Made by a program: the position numbers and the translations under genes. Positions 35,960 to 45,390 of a stretch of 64,000 nt of DNA are shown here, one piece after another. Every line of letters starts with the position of its first letter. The stretch's first letter is position 1. This DNA is from Burkholderia pyrrocinia (lineage in GTDB: Bacteria > Pseudomonadota > Gammaproteobacteria > Burkholderiales > Burkholderiaceae), in NCBI RefSeq assembly GCF_001028665.1, contig NZ_CP011503.1, positions 3,162,001-3,226,000 of the forward strand, written 5' to 3'. Below the pieces are notes generated by a model. It did not search any database. It was not told the origin of the DNA and saw nothing but the letters and a program-made list of their open reading frames with translations.

Positions 35960-38734
35960 TCAGAACTTGTACGTCGCGCCGATCTGCGCGAACCGGCCGA
36001 TGTACGAATAGATCGACGTGTCGTAACCGCTCTGGTCCAGCGTGCCGTTCGCGAAGATCGGGTCGTACGGCGGCGTGCGGTTGAAGATGTTGTCGATGCC
36101 GCCGTAGATCGTCCAGTTCTTGAAGCCCGTATACGTCAGCATCAGGTTGAACTGGCTGTACGAACCGACCTTCGACGGCGCGGGCGCCGGCAGCAGGTTC
36201 TGCGCGTACGGGCCCGTGAACTGCCACGTCAGCGCCGCATCGAACTTCCGGTAGTTCCAGTCCAGCGTCGTGTTGCCGCGCCAGCGCGGGAAGCTGCCGC
36301 CGAACGGCTGCGTGATCGTGAAGTTGTTGCCCGCGCCGTTCACCGGCGTGCCGCCCGGGAAGCCGATCTTGTAGCTGTTGATGTACGCCCAGTCGCCCGA
36401 CAGCGTGACCGTGCCCCAGCCCTTGAGCGGCAGCCCCTGGCGGAACGTGCCTTCGAAGCCGTTCGTGTCGAGGTAGCCGAGGTTCTGATACGGGATCACC
36501 TTGTACAGCAACTGGCCGGTCGTCGGGTCGGTCACGACCTGCGACGGCTTGCCCTGGCCGATCACGTTGTCGATGCGGATCTTGTACCAGTCGAAGCCGA
36601 TATCCGTGTAGCGGCTCGGCGAGACCTGGAAGCCGATGTTGAAGTTGCGCGTGCGTTCCGGCGCGAGGTTCGGGTTGCCGACGGTGATCGACGTGTAGTT
36701 CTGGCCGGTGGCCGGGTCGACCTGGATGCCGAGCGTCTGCGACTTGCTGTCCTCGACGAAGGTCGGTGCACGGAAGCCGCGGTTGTACGACGTATACAGC
36801 GTGAGCGCCTTGATCGGCTGGTAGCGCAACGCAAAGCGCGGCGAGAAGGCGCCGCCCACGTCCGTGTAGTGATCGTAGCGGCCCGCCTGGCTGAACGTCA
36901 GGTTCTCGAGGATCGGCACGTTGATCTGGTAATAGACGGCCGCGACGTTGCGCTGGCCGTTCACCGTTTCCAGGTCCGGCGTGATGACCGCCCCGCTCAG
37001 GTATTCGGAGCCCGGCGTCAGCACTTCGCTCTGGTGCGTGAACTGCGCACCGAAGCCGATGCCGACGTCGCCCCCAGGCAGATGGAACAGGTTCGGCGTC
37101 GACAGCGTCGCGTCGATCGTGTCGAGCTTCGAGGTACCGAGGTTGTTCGCTTCCTGGAACAGCCCGTTGAACGCGTTGGGCGTCGCCGCCGGGTTCGCGA
37201 AATTCAGCGTGCCGTTCTGGTAGATGTTGTTCAGCGCGTTGACGTTCAACTGGTTCGTGAACACGTTCGACACCGTGCTCTGCGAATGGCTGACCGACGT
37301 CGCCCAGTCCCAGTCGCCGTACGGCAGCGTAAACGACCCCTTGATGCCGGCGGCCGCGCGCCAGTAGTTGGCCCAGGTCTTCTGCGCGACCGTGTTCGGA
37401 AACGCGTAGGTGAGCGGCGTGGCGGCGCCCGTCGTGTTGTACGGGTTGCTGACCGGCACGACGAAGTTGAACGGCGACAGCAGCTTCGTCTGCGGATTCC
37501 AGACGAGCGCCGGGCTCTGCGGGTTGCCGATCACGTTGTTCCACAGGCCGTCGTTGGTCGTGGTCGTGTTGTAGCTCTCGAGGAAATCCGCGAACGCGGT
37601 CGTCTTGTCGTCGATCTTGAAGTCCGCATGGATCTTCGCGTTCAGGCGCTCGGTCATCGGCAGGATCGACGTGCTTTCGGCCGTGTTGTACGCGCAGACC
37701 GTGCCCGGCATCCCGGCCGACAGCGAATTCGACGCGGCCGGGTGCACCGAGCCGCCGAACGGGCAGCCGCCGCTCAACGCCTGCGCGACGCCGCCGGGCA
37801 TGTTCCAGTAGGACGGCGCGAGCAGCGAGAAGCCGCCCGGCTTGCCCGTGAAGTCCTGGTTGCGGGTCGAATCGCGGTCGGCGAGCGTGAAGCCGTTCGA
37901 CTTGTAGTAGCTGAGCGCCGCGGTCACGTTGAAGCGGTCGGCGTTCAGGTCGCCGAAGCCGCCGAGCACGCCGAACTTCATCGTCCCGTCGCCGTTACCG
38001 GCGTTGATCGCGCTGCCGAGGCTGCCGTCGAGCTGCAGGCCGCGGAAATTGTGTTTCGTGATGATGTTGACGACACCGCCGATCGCGTCCGAACCGTATT
38101 GCGAGACGGCGCCCGTCTTCACGATTTCGATGCGCTCGATGTCGTTGAGCGGCAGCGTATTGAGGTCGAAGAACGAATCGACGCTGTTCGAGAAGAATGC
38201 GTACGGCGCCACGCGCTGGCCGTCGATCAACACGAGCGTGTATTTTTCGGACAGGCCGCGCAGCGCAATGCCGGCGGCGCCGGCCGCGAAGTTGCCCGAC
38301 TGCCCCTCGCCCCAGCTGTTCGCCGAGTTGGCCGCCGCATCGCGCAGGAAGTCGGCGACGGTCACCGCGCCGCTGCTCTGGATTTCCTTCGGCGTGATCG
38401 TCTGCACCTGCTGGAAACCGGTCTTGTCGGCTTGCCGGATCAGCGAGCCCGTCACTTCGAACCGCTTGATCTGCGCGACCTTGCCCTGTCCGTTCGCGCC
38501 GGGTGCGGCAGGCGTCGCCTCGGTTGCCGCGGCGCCCGTGGCAGCGGCGGCATCCGGCGTGCCGTCCGCTTGCGCGACGGTCACGGGCGCGCCGTTCGCG
38601 ACCGCATCCGCGATCGCGACGGCGCCCGGCGCCGGCTGGCTCTGGGCGAACGCCGGCGGCACCAGTGCGGCCGTCAGCGCCAGTTCCGCCCAGACTATCC
38701 TCTTGATGGCCAACGCCAAAACTCTCTGCTTCAT
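35960..38734 (-). CDS. TonB-dependent outer-membrane receptor
   Basis: This 924-residue protein has a signal peptide (cleavage near AFA, about residue 30), a Pro/Ala/Gly-rich linker, a plug domain (about 90-220) and a 22-strand barrel ending in aromatic YKF. The plug contains IALRGLSEKYTLVLIDGQRV and GSDAIGGVVNIITK, typical of receptors for large or polymeric ligands. The start is set by AGGGAAC upstream of ATG 38734. It lies between the peptide importer and the TonB operon, which suggests uptake of a peptide-like or siderophore-like ligand; the ligand is not known. Confidence 0.9.
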   Translation of the reverse strand: MKQRVLALAIKRIVWAELALTAALVPPAFAQSQPAPGAVAIADAVANGAPVTVAQADGTPDAAAATGAAATEATPAAPGANGQGKVAQIKRFEVTGSLIRQADKTGFQQVQTITPKEIQSSGAVTVADFLRDAAANSANSWGEGQSGNFAAGAAGIALRGLSEKYTLVLIDGQRVAPYAFFSNSVDSFFDLNTLPLNDIERIEIVKTGAVSQYGSDAIGGVVNIITKHNFRGLQLDGSLGSAINAGNGDGTMKFGVLGGFGDLNADRFNVTAALSYYKSNGFTLADRDSTRNQDFTGKPGGFSLLAPSYWNMPGGVAQALSGGCPFGGSVHPAASNSLSAGMPGTVCAYNTAESTSILPMTERLNAKIHADFKIDDKTTAFADFLESYNTTTTNDGLWNNVIGNPQSPALVWNPQTKLLSPFNFVVPVSNPYNTTGAATPLTYAFPNTVAQKTWANYWRAAAGIKGSFTLPYGDWDWATSVSHSQSTVSNVFTNQLNVNALNNIYQNGTLNFANPAATPNAFNGLFQEANNLGTSKLDTIDATLSTPNLFHLPGGDVGIGFGAQFTHQSEVLTPGSEYLSGAVITPDLETVNGQRNVAAVYYQINVPILENLTFSQAGRYDHYTDVGGAFSPRFALRYQPIKALTLYTSYNRGFRAPTFVEDSKSQTLGIQVDPATGQNYTSITVGNPNLAPERTRNFNIGFQVSPSRYTDIGFDWYKIRIDNVIGQGKPSQVVTDPTTGQLLYKVIPYQNLGYLDTNGFEGTFRQGLPLKGWGTVTLSGDWAYINSYKIGFPGGTPVNGAGNNFTITQPFGGSFPRWRGNTTLDWNYRKFDAALTWQFTGPYAQNLLPAPAPSKVGSYSQFNLMLTYTGFKNWTIYGGIDNIFNRTPPYDPIFANGTLDQSGYDTSIYSYIGRFAQIGATYKF

Positions 38735-39083
38735 CTTGTTCCCTCTCGCTCGTAGTAAGACCCCACCTGCAGTGCGCCGGAACCTTGTGAATTCCTTGCG
38801 CGTCCTGGGTGCCCGTGTATCGGAACCCGCGATTGCCACTCTTCCGACTGCCATGACTCGTACGGATCGGCTTCGGGGCACCCGTGCCATTCAGCATCAC
38901 CGTTTCTTGTAGTTTTGATTCGACATACTAAGCACCTACATTGAGCGCATTTCCTGCTACTTCCCGATTCGACGGACGGCGATTCCTGCAGGCGACGAGA
39001 ACGTCTCGCGTGCCGTACCGCGTGTCATCCGCTGTCGATCGGGTACTTCTCCTGCATCGCGGCGTGCAGCGCCTGCCGCTCCT
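38735..39083. promoter_or_regulatory. promoter region of the TonB receptor
   Basis: This 349-bp region has no gene. It carries TTCGACATACTAAGC (38919-38933), which shares TTCG-N4-ACTAA with sites at 39832 and 43180. Confidence 0.45.
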
Positions 39084-39659
39084 TCAGAACAACCTCGGCG
39101 TGCCGACCCAGACGATCACCGCTTCTTCGTCGGCGGTGTTGTGCCACGCATGCGGCATCGTCGATTCGTAATGCGCGGTATCGCCCTCGTTCAGCGTGAA
39201 CGTACAATCCTCGAGCGTCAGCGCGACCTGCCCGCGCATCACATAGACGAACTCCTCGCCCGCATGCGTCGTCACCTCGGACGGCGGCTGCCCTGCCGGC
39301 ATCCGGACGAGAATCGCGTCGAGCTTGCGGCCATCCACCAGATTCGTCAGCCTCGCGAACTGGCTGGCCGAGTTCGCGAACTGGAAATACTGCAGCGCGT
39401 TCCCGCGGCACACCGAGCGCGCTTCCGTCGGCGTGTCGATGAAGTACTGCATCGTCACGCCCAGCGCCTTCGCGATCCGGACCAGCGACGTGATCGACGG
39501 CGTTGCCCGCCCGCGCTCGACCTGCGACAGGAACGGCTTCGAAATGCCGGCGATCGTGGACGTTTCGTCGAGCGTGAGTTTCAGGCGCTGACGCAGCGCC
39601 CGGATCTTGTTGCCTAGCGACACGGCGACGAGCACCGACTCATCAGGGGGCAAAACCAT
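39084..39659 (-). CDS. XRE-cupin transcriptional regulator
   Basis: This 191-residue protein has an N-terminal XRE helix-turn-helix (about residues 14-70, with SKPFLSQVERGRATPSITSL) and a C-terminal cupin_2 domain (about 115-188, with HAGEEFVYVMRGQVALTLED and MPHAWHNTADEEA). Such regulators often sense a small metabolite such as an amine or polyamine in the cupin. The ATG at 39659 lacks a strong site and the start might be slightly downstream. Its place between the receptor and the TonB operon makes it the likely local regulator. Confidence 0.88.
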   Translation of the reverse strand: MVLPPDESVLVAVSLGNKIRALRQRLKLTLDETSTIAGISKPFLSQVERGRATPSITSLVRIAKALGVTMQYFIDTPTEARSVCRGNALQYFQFANSASQFARLTNLVDGRKLDAILVRMPAGQPPSEVTTHAGEEFVYVMRGQVALTLEDCTFTLNEGDTAHYESTMPHAWHNTADEEAVIVWVGTPRLF

Positions 39660-39961
39660 GGAAAGTCGGAGCCTCGCAGTCGAAATCGGTTTGATGTCGG
39701 CGATCCTTGACCGATGCGATGACGCGATCGGCCCGGCGCGATACCCGGCTGCGCGCTGCCGCTGCGTACAGGCGGCGTGCGGCGCAGCACGGCAACGTCG
39801 TTGCGTGGTCGCGCATCGCTCGAATATTTCATTCGGTTTACTAACTAACAAGGCTACCCCTTTTCCTCGTTGGACCTGACCGTCAAGCACTCGTACTGCC
39901 GCGGCCGCACGCCGCTCGTCGACCGCGCCCGTGTTGCGCGCCGTCGCGCCCTTTCGTGGCG
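39660..39961. promoter_or_regulatory. region upstream of the XRE-cupin gene
   Basis: This 302-bp region has no gene but holds TTCGGTTTACTAACT (39832-39846), a candidate operator in an AT-rich patch (about 39825-39860). The TPR gene ends just beyond it. Confidence 0.45.
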
Positions 39962-41152
39962 TTACCGGGATGCCACCGCCGTCCAGAGCTTTGCCAGGTC
40001 GCCGGAACCGTCGGCTCCCTTGACCGTACGCAGCACCTGGACCGCGCGCGCCTTCTGGCCGGCTACGTAGTACGCCTCGCCGAGCCGCAGTCGCGCCGCG
40101 TCGGGATGCTCGAGCCCGCCCTTCGCGATCGCCTGCTCCATCATCGGCAAGCCCTGCTGCGCGTGGCCCGCAAAGACGAGGTTCATGCCCGCGTCGATCG
40201 GCGTCGCCGGCGTGGCGGCGTCCCCGCCCGGTTGCGCACGCTTGGCGGCGAGCGCTTGCAGCCGCTTCTCGCGATCCGCCTGCGCGTCCTTGCCGAGTAC
40301 GCCGGACGCGAACCCCTGGTCGATCACCTGCTTGCCTTCGGCGGGAGACCCCGCAACCAGCGCGAGCTGCGTCATCTCCATGTACGCGTCGGCCGTCGCG
40401 AGCGCCCCCGTCGCGCGGCGCAACCGGTAGATGTCGAGGTCGAGCGACGACAGATACCCGGGGTTGCCGCGAATGGCCGTGACCATTTCGTCCCAGTACG
40501 CGGGGCTCGGGTGGTAGGCCACCAGCAGCCCGAGCGCACCGCGGTACGCGCTGCCGTCCTTCACTTTCTGAGCGCACGTCGCGAGCATCTGCAACTGCCC
40601 TTCATCCGGTGCGTGCCCGCCATTCGCCTGCGCGTCCGTGCTCGCCTTCAACTGGCTCACGACCGGCGCGCAGTCATTCGACAGGTAATACGACTGCGTG
40701 AGCAGCGTGCGCATTTCCGGATCCGTCCCGCCCGCCTTCAGGTAGCGCTGCGCGGTCCGGATCGCCAGCGGGTAGTTCTTCTGCTGGAAGTAGATGCCGG
40801 CCAGCGCCGCCGTCGTCCGCTGCTCGTCGTCGCCCGACAACCGCCCCGAGTTCAGTACGGTTTCGTACGCCTGCGCGGCCGTGCCCGAGTCGCCGGCCGC
40901 CATCGCCGCCGCTCCGCGCATCTCTTCCACCATGTACGTTTCGTACGGCGTCCGGTTGGGCACGGCGGCCGCCTGGGCGATCTTGCCGAGCGCATCGCGA
41001 TACTTGTGCGCCCGATACAGCTCCTGCGCCGCCGCCAGCGGTTTCGCCACGTCCGGCCGCAGCGCGTCCGCCGGCAACGCCGGCCGGCCGAGCAGGCATG
41101 CCGCGCCGAGCGCCGTCACCGCCATCGTCTGTTTCCATCGTCGCTGGTTCAT
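39962..41152 (-). CDS. TPR protein of the TonB operon
   Basis: This 396-residue protein has a signal peptide (about residues 1-28) and consists largely of tetratricopeptide-like helical repeats (LAAAQELYRAHKYRDALGKI, then RTTAALAGIYFQQKNYPLAI, and AARLRLGEAYYVAGQKARAV near the end). It is periplasmic by prediction. It is the last gene of the tonB-exbB-exbD-exbD unit. Extra TPR proteins accompany some TonB systems, where they may stabilise the energising complex; the role here is inferred from position. Confidence 0.82.
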   Translation of the reverse strand: MNQRRWKQTMAVTALGAACLLGRPALPADALRPDVAKPLAAAQELYRAHKYRDALGKIAQAAAVPNRTPYETYMVEEMRGAAAMAAGDSGTAAQAYETVLNSGRLSGDDEQRTTAALAGIYFQQKNYPLAIRTAQRYLKAGGTDPEMRTLLTQSYYLSNDCAPVVSQLKASTDAQANGGHAPDEGQLQMLATCAQKVKDGSAYRGALGLLVAYHPSPAYWDEMVTAIRGNPGYLSSLDLDIYRLRRATGALATADAYMEMTQLALVAGSPAEGKQVIDQGFASGVLGKDAQADREKRLQALAAKRAQPGGDAATPATPIDAGMNLVFAGHAQQGLPMMEQAIAKGGLEHPDAARLRLGEAYYVAGQKARAVQVLRTVKGADGSGDLAKLWTAVASR

Positions 41153-41168
41153 CGGCTCGTCCGTTTCG

Positions 41169-41600
41169 TCATTGCATGAACTGCTCGTTGCCGATCAGGC
41201 CGATCTTGGTCGCGCCCACGCGTTGCGCGGACGCCAGCACAGCCGCCACGTCCTTGTACGGCACCAGCTTGTTGGGCCGCAGATGGATCTCCGCCTGCAC
41301 GGGTTCCGCCGCCACCTGGGTCAGCTTCGCCTCGAGCGCCGCGCGGTCCGGCACCGGTGCGCCGTTCCACGTCGTCGTGCCGTCGAAGTCGATGTCGATC
41401 TGCACGATTTCCGGCGGCGTTGCCGGCGGCGGCGGATTGCCCACCGGCAAGTCCATCTTCACCGAATGCATCTGAATCGGGATCGTGATGATCAGCATGA
41501 TCAGCAACACCAGCATCACGTCGATCAGCGGCGTGGTGTTGATGTCGACCATCACTTCCGGTTCCGCATTGCCTCCGCCCGAAGGCACATTCATTCCCAT
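41169..41600 (-). CDS. exbD: ExbD/TolR biopolymer transporter, second copy
   Basis: This 143-residue protein has a short cytoplasmic head, one transmembrane helix (about residues 26-45) preceded by the proton-conducting Asp in TTPLIDVMLVLLIMLI (D27), and a periplasmic domain. It uses proton flow with ExbB to energise TonB. It differs in sequence from the other ExbD (41806-42228). A 205-bp gap separates the two, containing degenerate GAGTTAGCG repeats. Confidence 0.9.
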   Translation of the reverse strand: MGMNVPSGGGNAEPEVMVDINTTPLIDVMLVLLIMLIITIPIQMHSVKMDLPVGNPPPPATPPEIVQIDIDFDGTTTWNGAPVPDRAALEAKLTQVAAEPVQAEIHLRPNKLVPYKDVAAVLASAQRVGATKIGLIGNEQFMQ

Positions 41601-41805
41601 TCTCGACTCCTGTCGATCAGAGTTAGCGCTTTAGCGGTTATGTCGGCTGGAGTTAGCGTTTCAGCACTTGCTCCAACCCCATCCTTCGCATCCGAGCCCA
41701 TGCTTTGCGGCCAATCAGCGTTCGCACTCCGGCGCTCGTATCGGCCGGCATGCGTGCCCCGGCACGTACTCCGGCCCCATGCGTCGCAGCCGTTCCCGCA
41801 CACGC

Positions 41806-42228
41806 CTAGCCGCCGCGCGCGGGCGGCTCCGTAATGAACGACAACTTCGCGATCCCCGCACGCTCGCACATCGTGACCACCCGGCCGATGAACTCGTAGC
41901 GCGTGTCCTGGTCGCCCCGCACGTGGACGCTCGGCTGCGGCTGCTGCTGCGACACGCCCTTCAGCTTCGCGAGCAGCGTCGGCGCGTCCACCAGTTGCTC
42001 GCCCCAGAAGAAATCACCGTCGCGGTTCACTGCGATCTCGATGCTTTTCGGCGTCGTCTGCAGCGGCTGCACCGTCTCCTTCGGAAGCTGAAGCTGGATC
42101 GTGTGCGTCACGACCGGAATCGTGATCAGGAAGATGATCAGCAACACCAGCATCACGTCGACGAGCGGCGTCGTGTTGATGTTGGCGATCACCTCGTCGC
42201 TATCGTCCTGCCCGACGTTCATGGCCAT
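41806..42228 (-). CDS. exbD: ExbD/TolR biopolymer transporter, first copy
   Basis: This 140-residue protein has the ExbD layout: NINTTPLVDVMLVLLIIFLI at about residues 16-35 with the key Asp, then a periplasmic domain (about 45-138). Two non-identical ExbD proteins in one operon are known in Burkholderia and Xanthomonas-type TonB systems, where one may serve regulation rather than energy transfer. It starts 20 bp after the ExbB stop. Confidence 0.9.
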   Translation of the reverse strand: MAMNVGQDDSDEVIANINTTPLVDVMLVLLIIFLITIPVVTHTIQLQLPKETVQPLQTTPKSIEIAVNRDGDFFWGEQLVDAPTLLAKLKGVSQQQPQPSVHVRGDQDTRYEFIGRVVTMCERAGIAKLSFITEPPARGG

Positions 42229-42248
42229 CGCGCGTCTCCGTCAGCCGA

Positions 42249-43163
42249 TCAGTTCGCGAGCGACGCCGCTGCTGCCGGCGCCGACGCGCGCACCGGGCGC
42301 CGGTTGCCGGCCAGCAGCACCGTGTGCAGTTGCGCGCCGAAGTTGCGGACCCGTTCCATCACGGACTTGTTGCGCCGGACCAGGAAGTTGTAGCCGAGCA
42401 CCGCCGGCACCGCGACGGCGAGGCCGATCGCGGTCATGATGAGCGCCTCGCCCACCGGGCCCGCGACCTTGTCGATCGACGCCTGGCCCGCAATGCCGAT
42501 CGCGGTCAGCGCGTGATAAATCCCCCAGACCGTACCGAACAGCCCCACGAACGGAGCCGTCGAGCCCACCGTGGCCAGAAACGCGAGCCCGTCCTGCATC
42601 CGGTTCGACACGTTCGTGATCGAGCGCTCGACCGATACGTCGATCCACGTGTTGCGGTCCACCGCTTCGAGCAGTGCGTCTTCGTGATGCTCGCCGGCCT
42701 CGATCGCCGTTTCGGCGATGAACCGGAACGGCGATGCCTCGTCGAGCAGCTTCGCGCCCTCGGCCAGCGACGGCGCGGTCCAGAGCTGTGCGTCCGCCAG
42801 CTTCGCGCGGCGATTCGCGCGCAACTGTTCCAGGAACTTGGTGATCATGATGTACCAGCTGCCCATCGACATGATCACCAGCAGGATCAGCACGAAACGC
42901 GCGACGAAGTCGCCGTTCTTCCATAGCGCGCCGAGCCCGTACGGATTCTCGACCGCTTCCGTCGTGGCCGGCGCGGGCGGCGGCGCCGGCTCGGCGGCGG
43001 CCGGGGCCGGTGCCGGCGTAGCCGACGGCGCCGCGGCCTGCGCCGACGTGCCGGCCGCCCCGCTTGCCTGCGCATGAGCGAGCTGCGGCGCAACGAACCC
43101 GTCGATTGCGGCGACGGACATCAACATGCTTGCCGCCAGCGCGGCCAGTGAACGCTTCGTCAT
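42249..43163 (-). CDS. exbB: ExbB/TolQ proton channel with long N-terminus
   Basis: This 304-residue protein begins with a signal-like segment (about residues 1-31) and an Ala/Pro-rich linker (about 35-72). The ExbB core has three transmembrane helices: about 88-108, 195-225 (AFLATVGSTAPFVGLFGTVWG) and 240-262. The N-terminal extension is common in the longer ExbB class. It forms a pentameric channel around the ExbD helices. The candidate site TTCGGTTAACTAAAC lies just upstream of its start. Confidence 0.9.
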   Translation of the reverse strand: MTKRSLAALAASMLMSVAAIDGFVAPQLAHAQASGAAGTSAQAAAPSATPAPAPAAAEPAPPPAPATTEAVENPYGLGALWKNGDFVARFVLILLVIMSMGSWYIMITKFLEQLRANRRAKLADAQLWTAPSLAEGAKLLDEASPFRFIAETAIEAGEHHEDALLEAVDRNTWIDVSVERSITNVSNRMQDGLAFLATVGSTAPFVGLFGTVWGIYHALTAIGIAGQASIDKVAGPVGEALIMTAIGLAVAVPAVLGYNFLVRRNKSVMERVRNFGAQLHTVLLAGNRRPVRASAPAAAASLAN

Positions 43164-43249
43164 ACCCCACTCCAGTTCTTTCGGTTAACTAAACACGTCA
43201 GTTCGAGATGGTTTTCCCCGGCCCGGCTCGCGCCGGACCGCCCACTGCA

Positions 43250-43960
43250 TCAATTCAGATTGAACGAGAACGGCACCTGGACCCGCACCGACTGGCCCTG
43301 CGCGACGCACTTGAACCGTTTCACGGTGTTGTAGGCGGCGCGATCGAGGATCGGATCGGCGGACTGCGCCACGCGCTCGTTCGTGATGTTCCCTTCCGCA
43401 TCCACGACGAATTCGATCGTCACGTCGCCCGTGATGTTGTTTTCCTGCGCTTCCTTCGGGTACTGGATCGACGCGCGCAGCGTGTCCGAATTCGGGCAGA
43501 CGACCCCCACGTCATGGCTGACCGGCTTGGCCGGCGCCGGAGCGGGCGCCACGACCGGCGCCTGTACGGCCGGCGCGGAGGGAACCGGGGCCGCCTGGTG
43601 CGTGATCGTCGCCTGCGGCGGCGCCTGCACCGGCACTTCCGGCGGCGGGACGAACGGCGGTGGCGGCGGCGCGAATTTCGGCGGCGGGAGCTTGACCACG
43701 GGCATCGGCGGTGGCGGCGGCGGCTTGACCGGCTCGATGATGCGGGTTTCGATCGGATGCTGGATCACCTGCACGACTTTCGTCGCGAGGCCGTTGAGCA
43801 ATGCGTAGATCAGCACTGCATGCAGCACCAGGACGATTCCGATGCCGCCGAACCGGCGCACCGGATTCTGCTGCTTCTTGCCGAACTCTCGCGGACGCCC
43901 CAGCGTAGCCAGTCCGCTGTTCGAAGTAGCCAGACGTTCTTCGACTTTCATGCCCACCAT
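43250..43960 (-). CDS. tonB: TonB energy transducer
   Basis: This 236-residue protein has an N-terminal transmembrane helix (about residues 38-58, GIVLVLHAVLIYALL), a Pro-rich linker (about 75-125 with PPPPPP and PPPKFAPPPPPFVPP) and a C-terminal TonB domain ending ALKAF-like KCVAQGQSVRVQVPFSFNL. The start at 43960 is supported by GGGGGA five bases upstream; 43951 is an alternative. It is first in the operon and should couple ExbBD to the nearby receptor. Confidence 0.9.
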   Translation of the reverse strand: MVGMKVEERLATSNSGLATLGRPREFGKKQQNPVRRFGGIGIVLVLHAVLIYALLNGLATKVVQVIQHPIETRIIEPVKPPPPPPMPVVKLPPPKFAPPPPPFVPPPEVPVQAPPQATITHQAAPVPSAPAVQAPVVAPAPAPAKPVSHDVGVVCPNSDTLRASIQYPKEAQENNITGDVTIEFVVDAEGNITNERVAQSADPILDRAAYNTVKRFKCVAQGQSVRVQVPFSFNLN

Positions 43961-44803
43961 GCATCCCCCAAGCGATTCGCCCAGTTTCGGGTTGCTGCCG
44001 GCTGCGGAGCCAGGTCGGCATCGCCACCGCATCAACCCGAATATTTCATTTCAAATTCAATTGGCAATCCGAATTGAAAGAATCAAATTCGAATTCCAAT
44101 TCATTCGTTTTCAAGGAATCGTTCCGGCCGGCGCGGCCCGGTGTCATACCGGAAATCCACGCGCCTGCACGGTCAGGCAATTGTCAGCTGAGCTGGCGCG
44201 ACCTCGTATTCGTATGACGATTCGCCGTTCGTTACGCGGTGATGTCAATGGCGCCGTTCACTTGGGTGCAGAAGATAGCAAGGAAAAAATTTTGCCGTCA
44301 AACTTTATTTGATGCCCGAATACAAAGTTTGGAGGATTTATTCAAATAATATTTCGGTAAGCAGAAATCCAACTTTTATTATTGAAACGGTAATCGATTT
44401 GTATGGATATATACCAAATCGAATATTAAATCCTTTCGACATAAATATCCGGATATTTCAGGCTCCGCACCAAAATGGCCCACTCCGGAAGCAACGCGCA
44501 AGGCTCGCCCCTTCGCGTCGCCAACGCCGGAATCGGCGGTCCAGTGCCTCGGCTCACCTGCCCCGGTCGGCCGACACCGCTCCCGGGACACGTCGATCGC
44601 ACGAATGGTTCGCCTCAAAATTGATCTGCAATCCGATACAAATAGAAGGCGGACCTTCATCATATGAAAGTCCGCCAAACTGATTTGGATATCGAATTAA
44701 CTTTCGCTGATGACACGCGACATCCCGGCGCACGAACACGTCGCCACGCATCGGCACGCACGCGTGCGTGCCGGCCCCACGCGTCACCGCACGCGCCGCG
44801 CAA
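43961..44803. promoter_or_regulatory. AT-rich tonB upstream region
   Basis: This 843-bp stretch has no convincing gene. From about 44040 to 44480 it is markedly AT-rich, with repeated AATTC and AATTG motifs (for example TTCGAATTCC near 44090) unlike anything else in the window. An imperfect 13-bp hairpin (GGCGGACCTTCAT / ATGAAAGTCCGCC, 44648-44676) lies downstream of the YbaK-like stop and may terminate it. The AT patch may be the tonB promoter and a binding site for a silencer or iron regulator; no perfect Fur box was found. Confidence 0.45.
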
Positions 44804-45289
44804 TCAGGACTGCATGCCCTGCATCTTGTGCGAAAAATGCGCGCGCTCGGCCGTTTCCATCAGCATCAGGAATTCGTCCTGCGTCATATGGATCAGCGCT
44901 TCGTGGTCGCCGGCCTCGAAATAGACATCCGGCTGCTGCGCGAGGCGTTCCTCGAGGAACGTTTTCATCCCGTACGCCATGCAGACCGGCGGCAGCGCGC
45001 CCATGTCGCAATCCTTGAACAGTTCGCGCAGTTCGACCTCCCGGGCGAGCACGAGATGGCGGCCCGTCTTCACCCAGAGATCCGACAGGCGCACGGCGTG
45101 CGTCGTCGGCAACACGGCGGCGACGTAGCCCTCGTCGTCCTCGAGGAGCACGGTTTTCGCGAGGCGATCGCCGGGAATATGCGCGGCGGCGGCCGTCTCC
45201 ATGCTCGTATGGCTATAGGGGTGGTACACGACTTCGTACCGCGATGACTTCTGGCGCAGGCAATCCTGCAGGGTGGCAGATACAGGCAT
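44804..45289 (-). CDS. YbaK/EbsC-type aminoacyl-tRNA deacylase
   Basis: This 161-residue protein is of the YbaK/ProX editing superfamily, which hydrolyses mischarged aminoacyl-tRNAs in trans. It has GDRLAKTVLLEDDEGYVAAVLP at about residues 40-61 (given here for reference as GDRLAKTVLLEDD) with the conserved Lys45, and the later CDMGALPPV loop. Which tRNA it edits is not clear. The C-terminal tail with HMTQDEFLMLMETA is a common addition in this branch. Confidence 0.83.
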   Translation of the reverse strand: MPVSATLQDCLRQKSSRYEVVYHPYSHTSMETAAAAHIPGDRLAKTVLLEDDEGYVAAVLPTTHAVRLSDLWVKTGRHLVLAREVELRELFKDCDMGALPPVCMAYGMKTFLEERLAQQPDVYFEAGDHEALIHMTQDEFLMLMETAERAHFSHKMQGMQS

Positions 45290-45390
45290 GGCACACCTCG
45301 TCTGGGCGAATCGGGCGAACGGAGTTCGCTCCGGATTTGTTCAGCATAGGTCGCATTTCGGCCGATGGAAATCGCCGCGTCGACCCTTCC

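Noticed and set aside
32692..36084. 1130-codon plus-strand frame opposite yejAB
   Set aside because: Antisense shadow of the transporter genes; no ribosome-binding site or domain.
44309..44683. 124-codon frame in the AT-rich tonB upstream region
   Set aside because: Its AT-rich first half has no family-like sequence and its second half turns into Arg-rich shadow sequence; no ribosome-binding site that decides a start.
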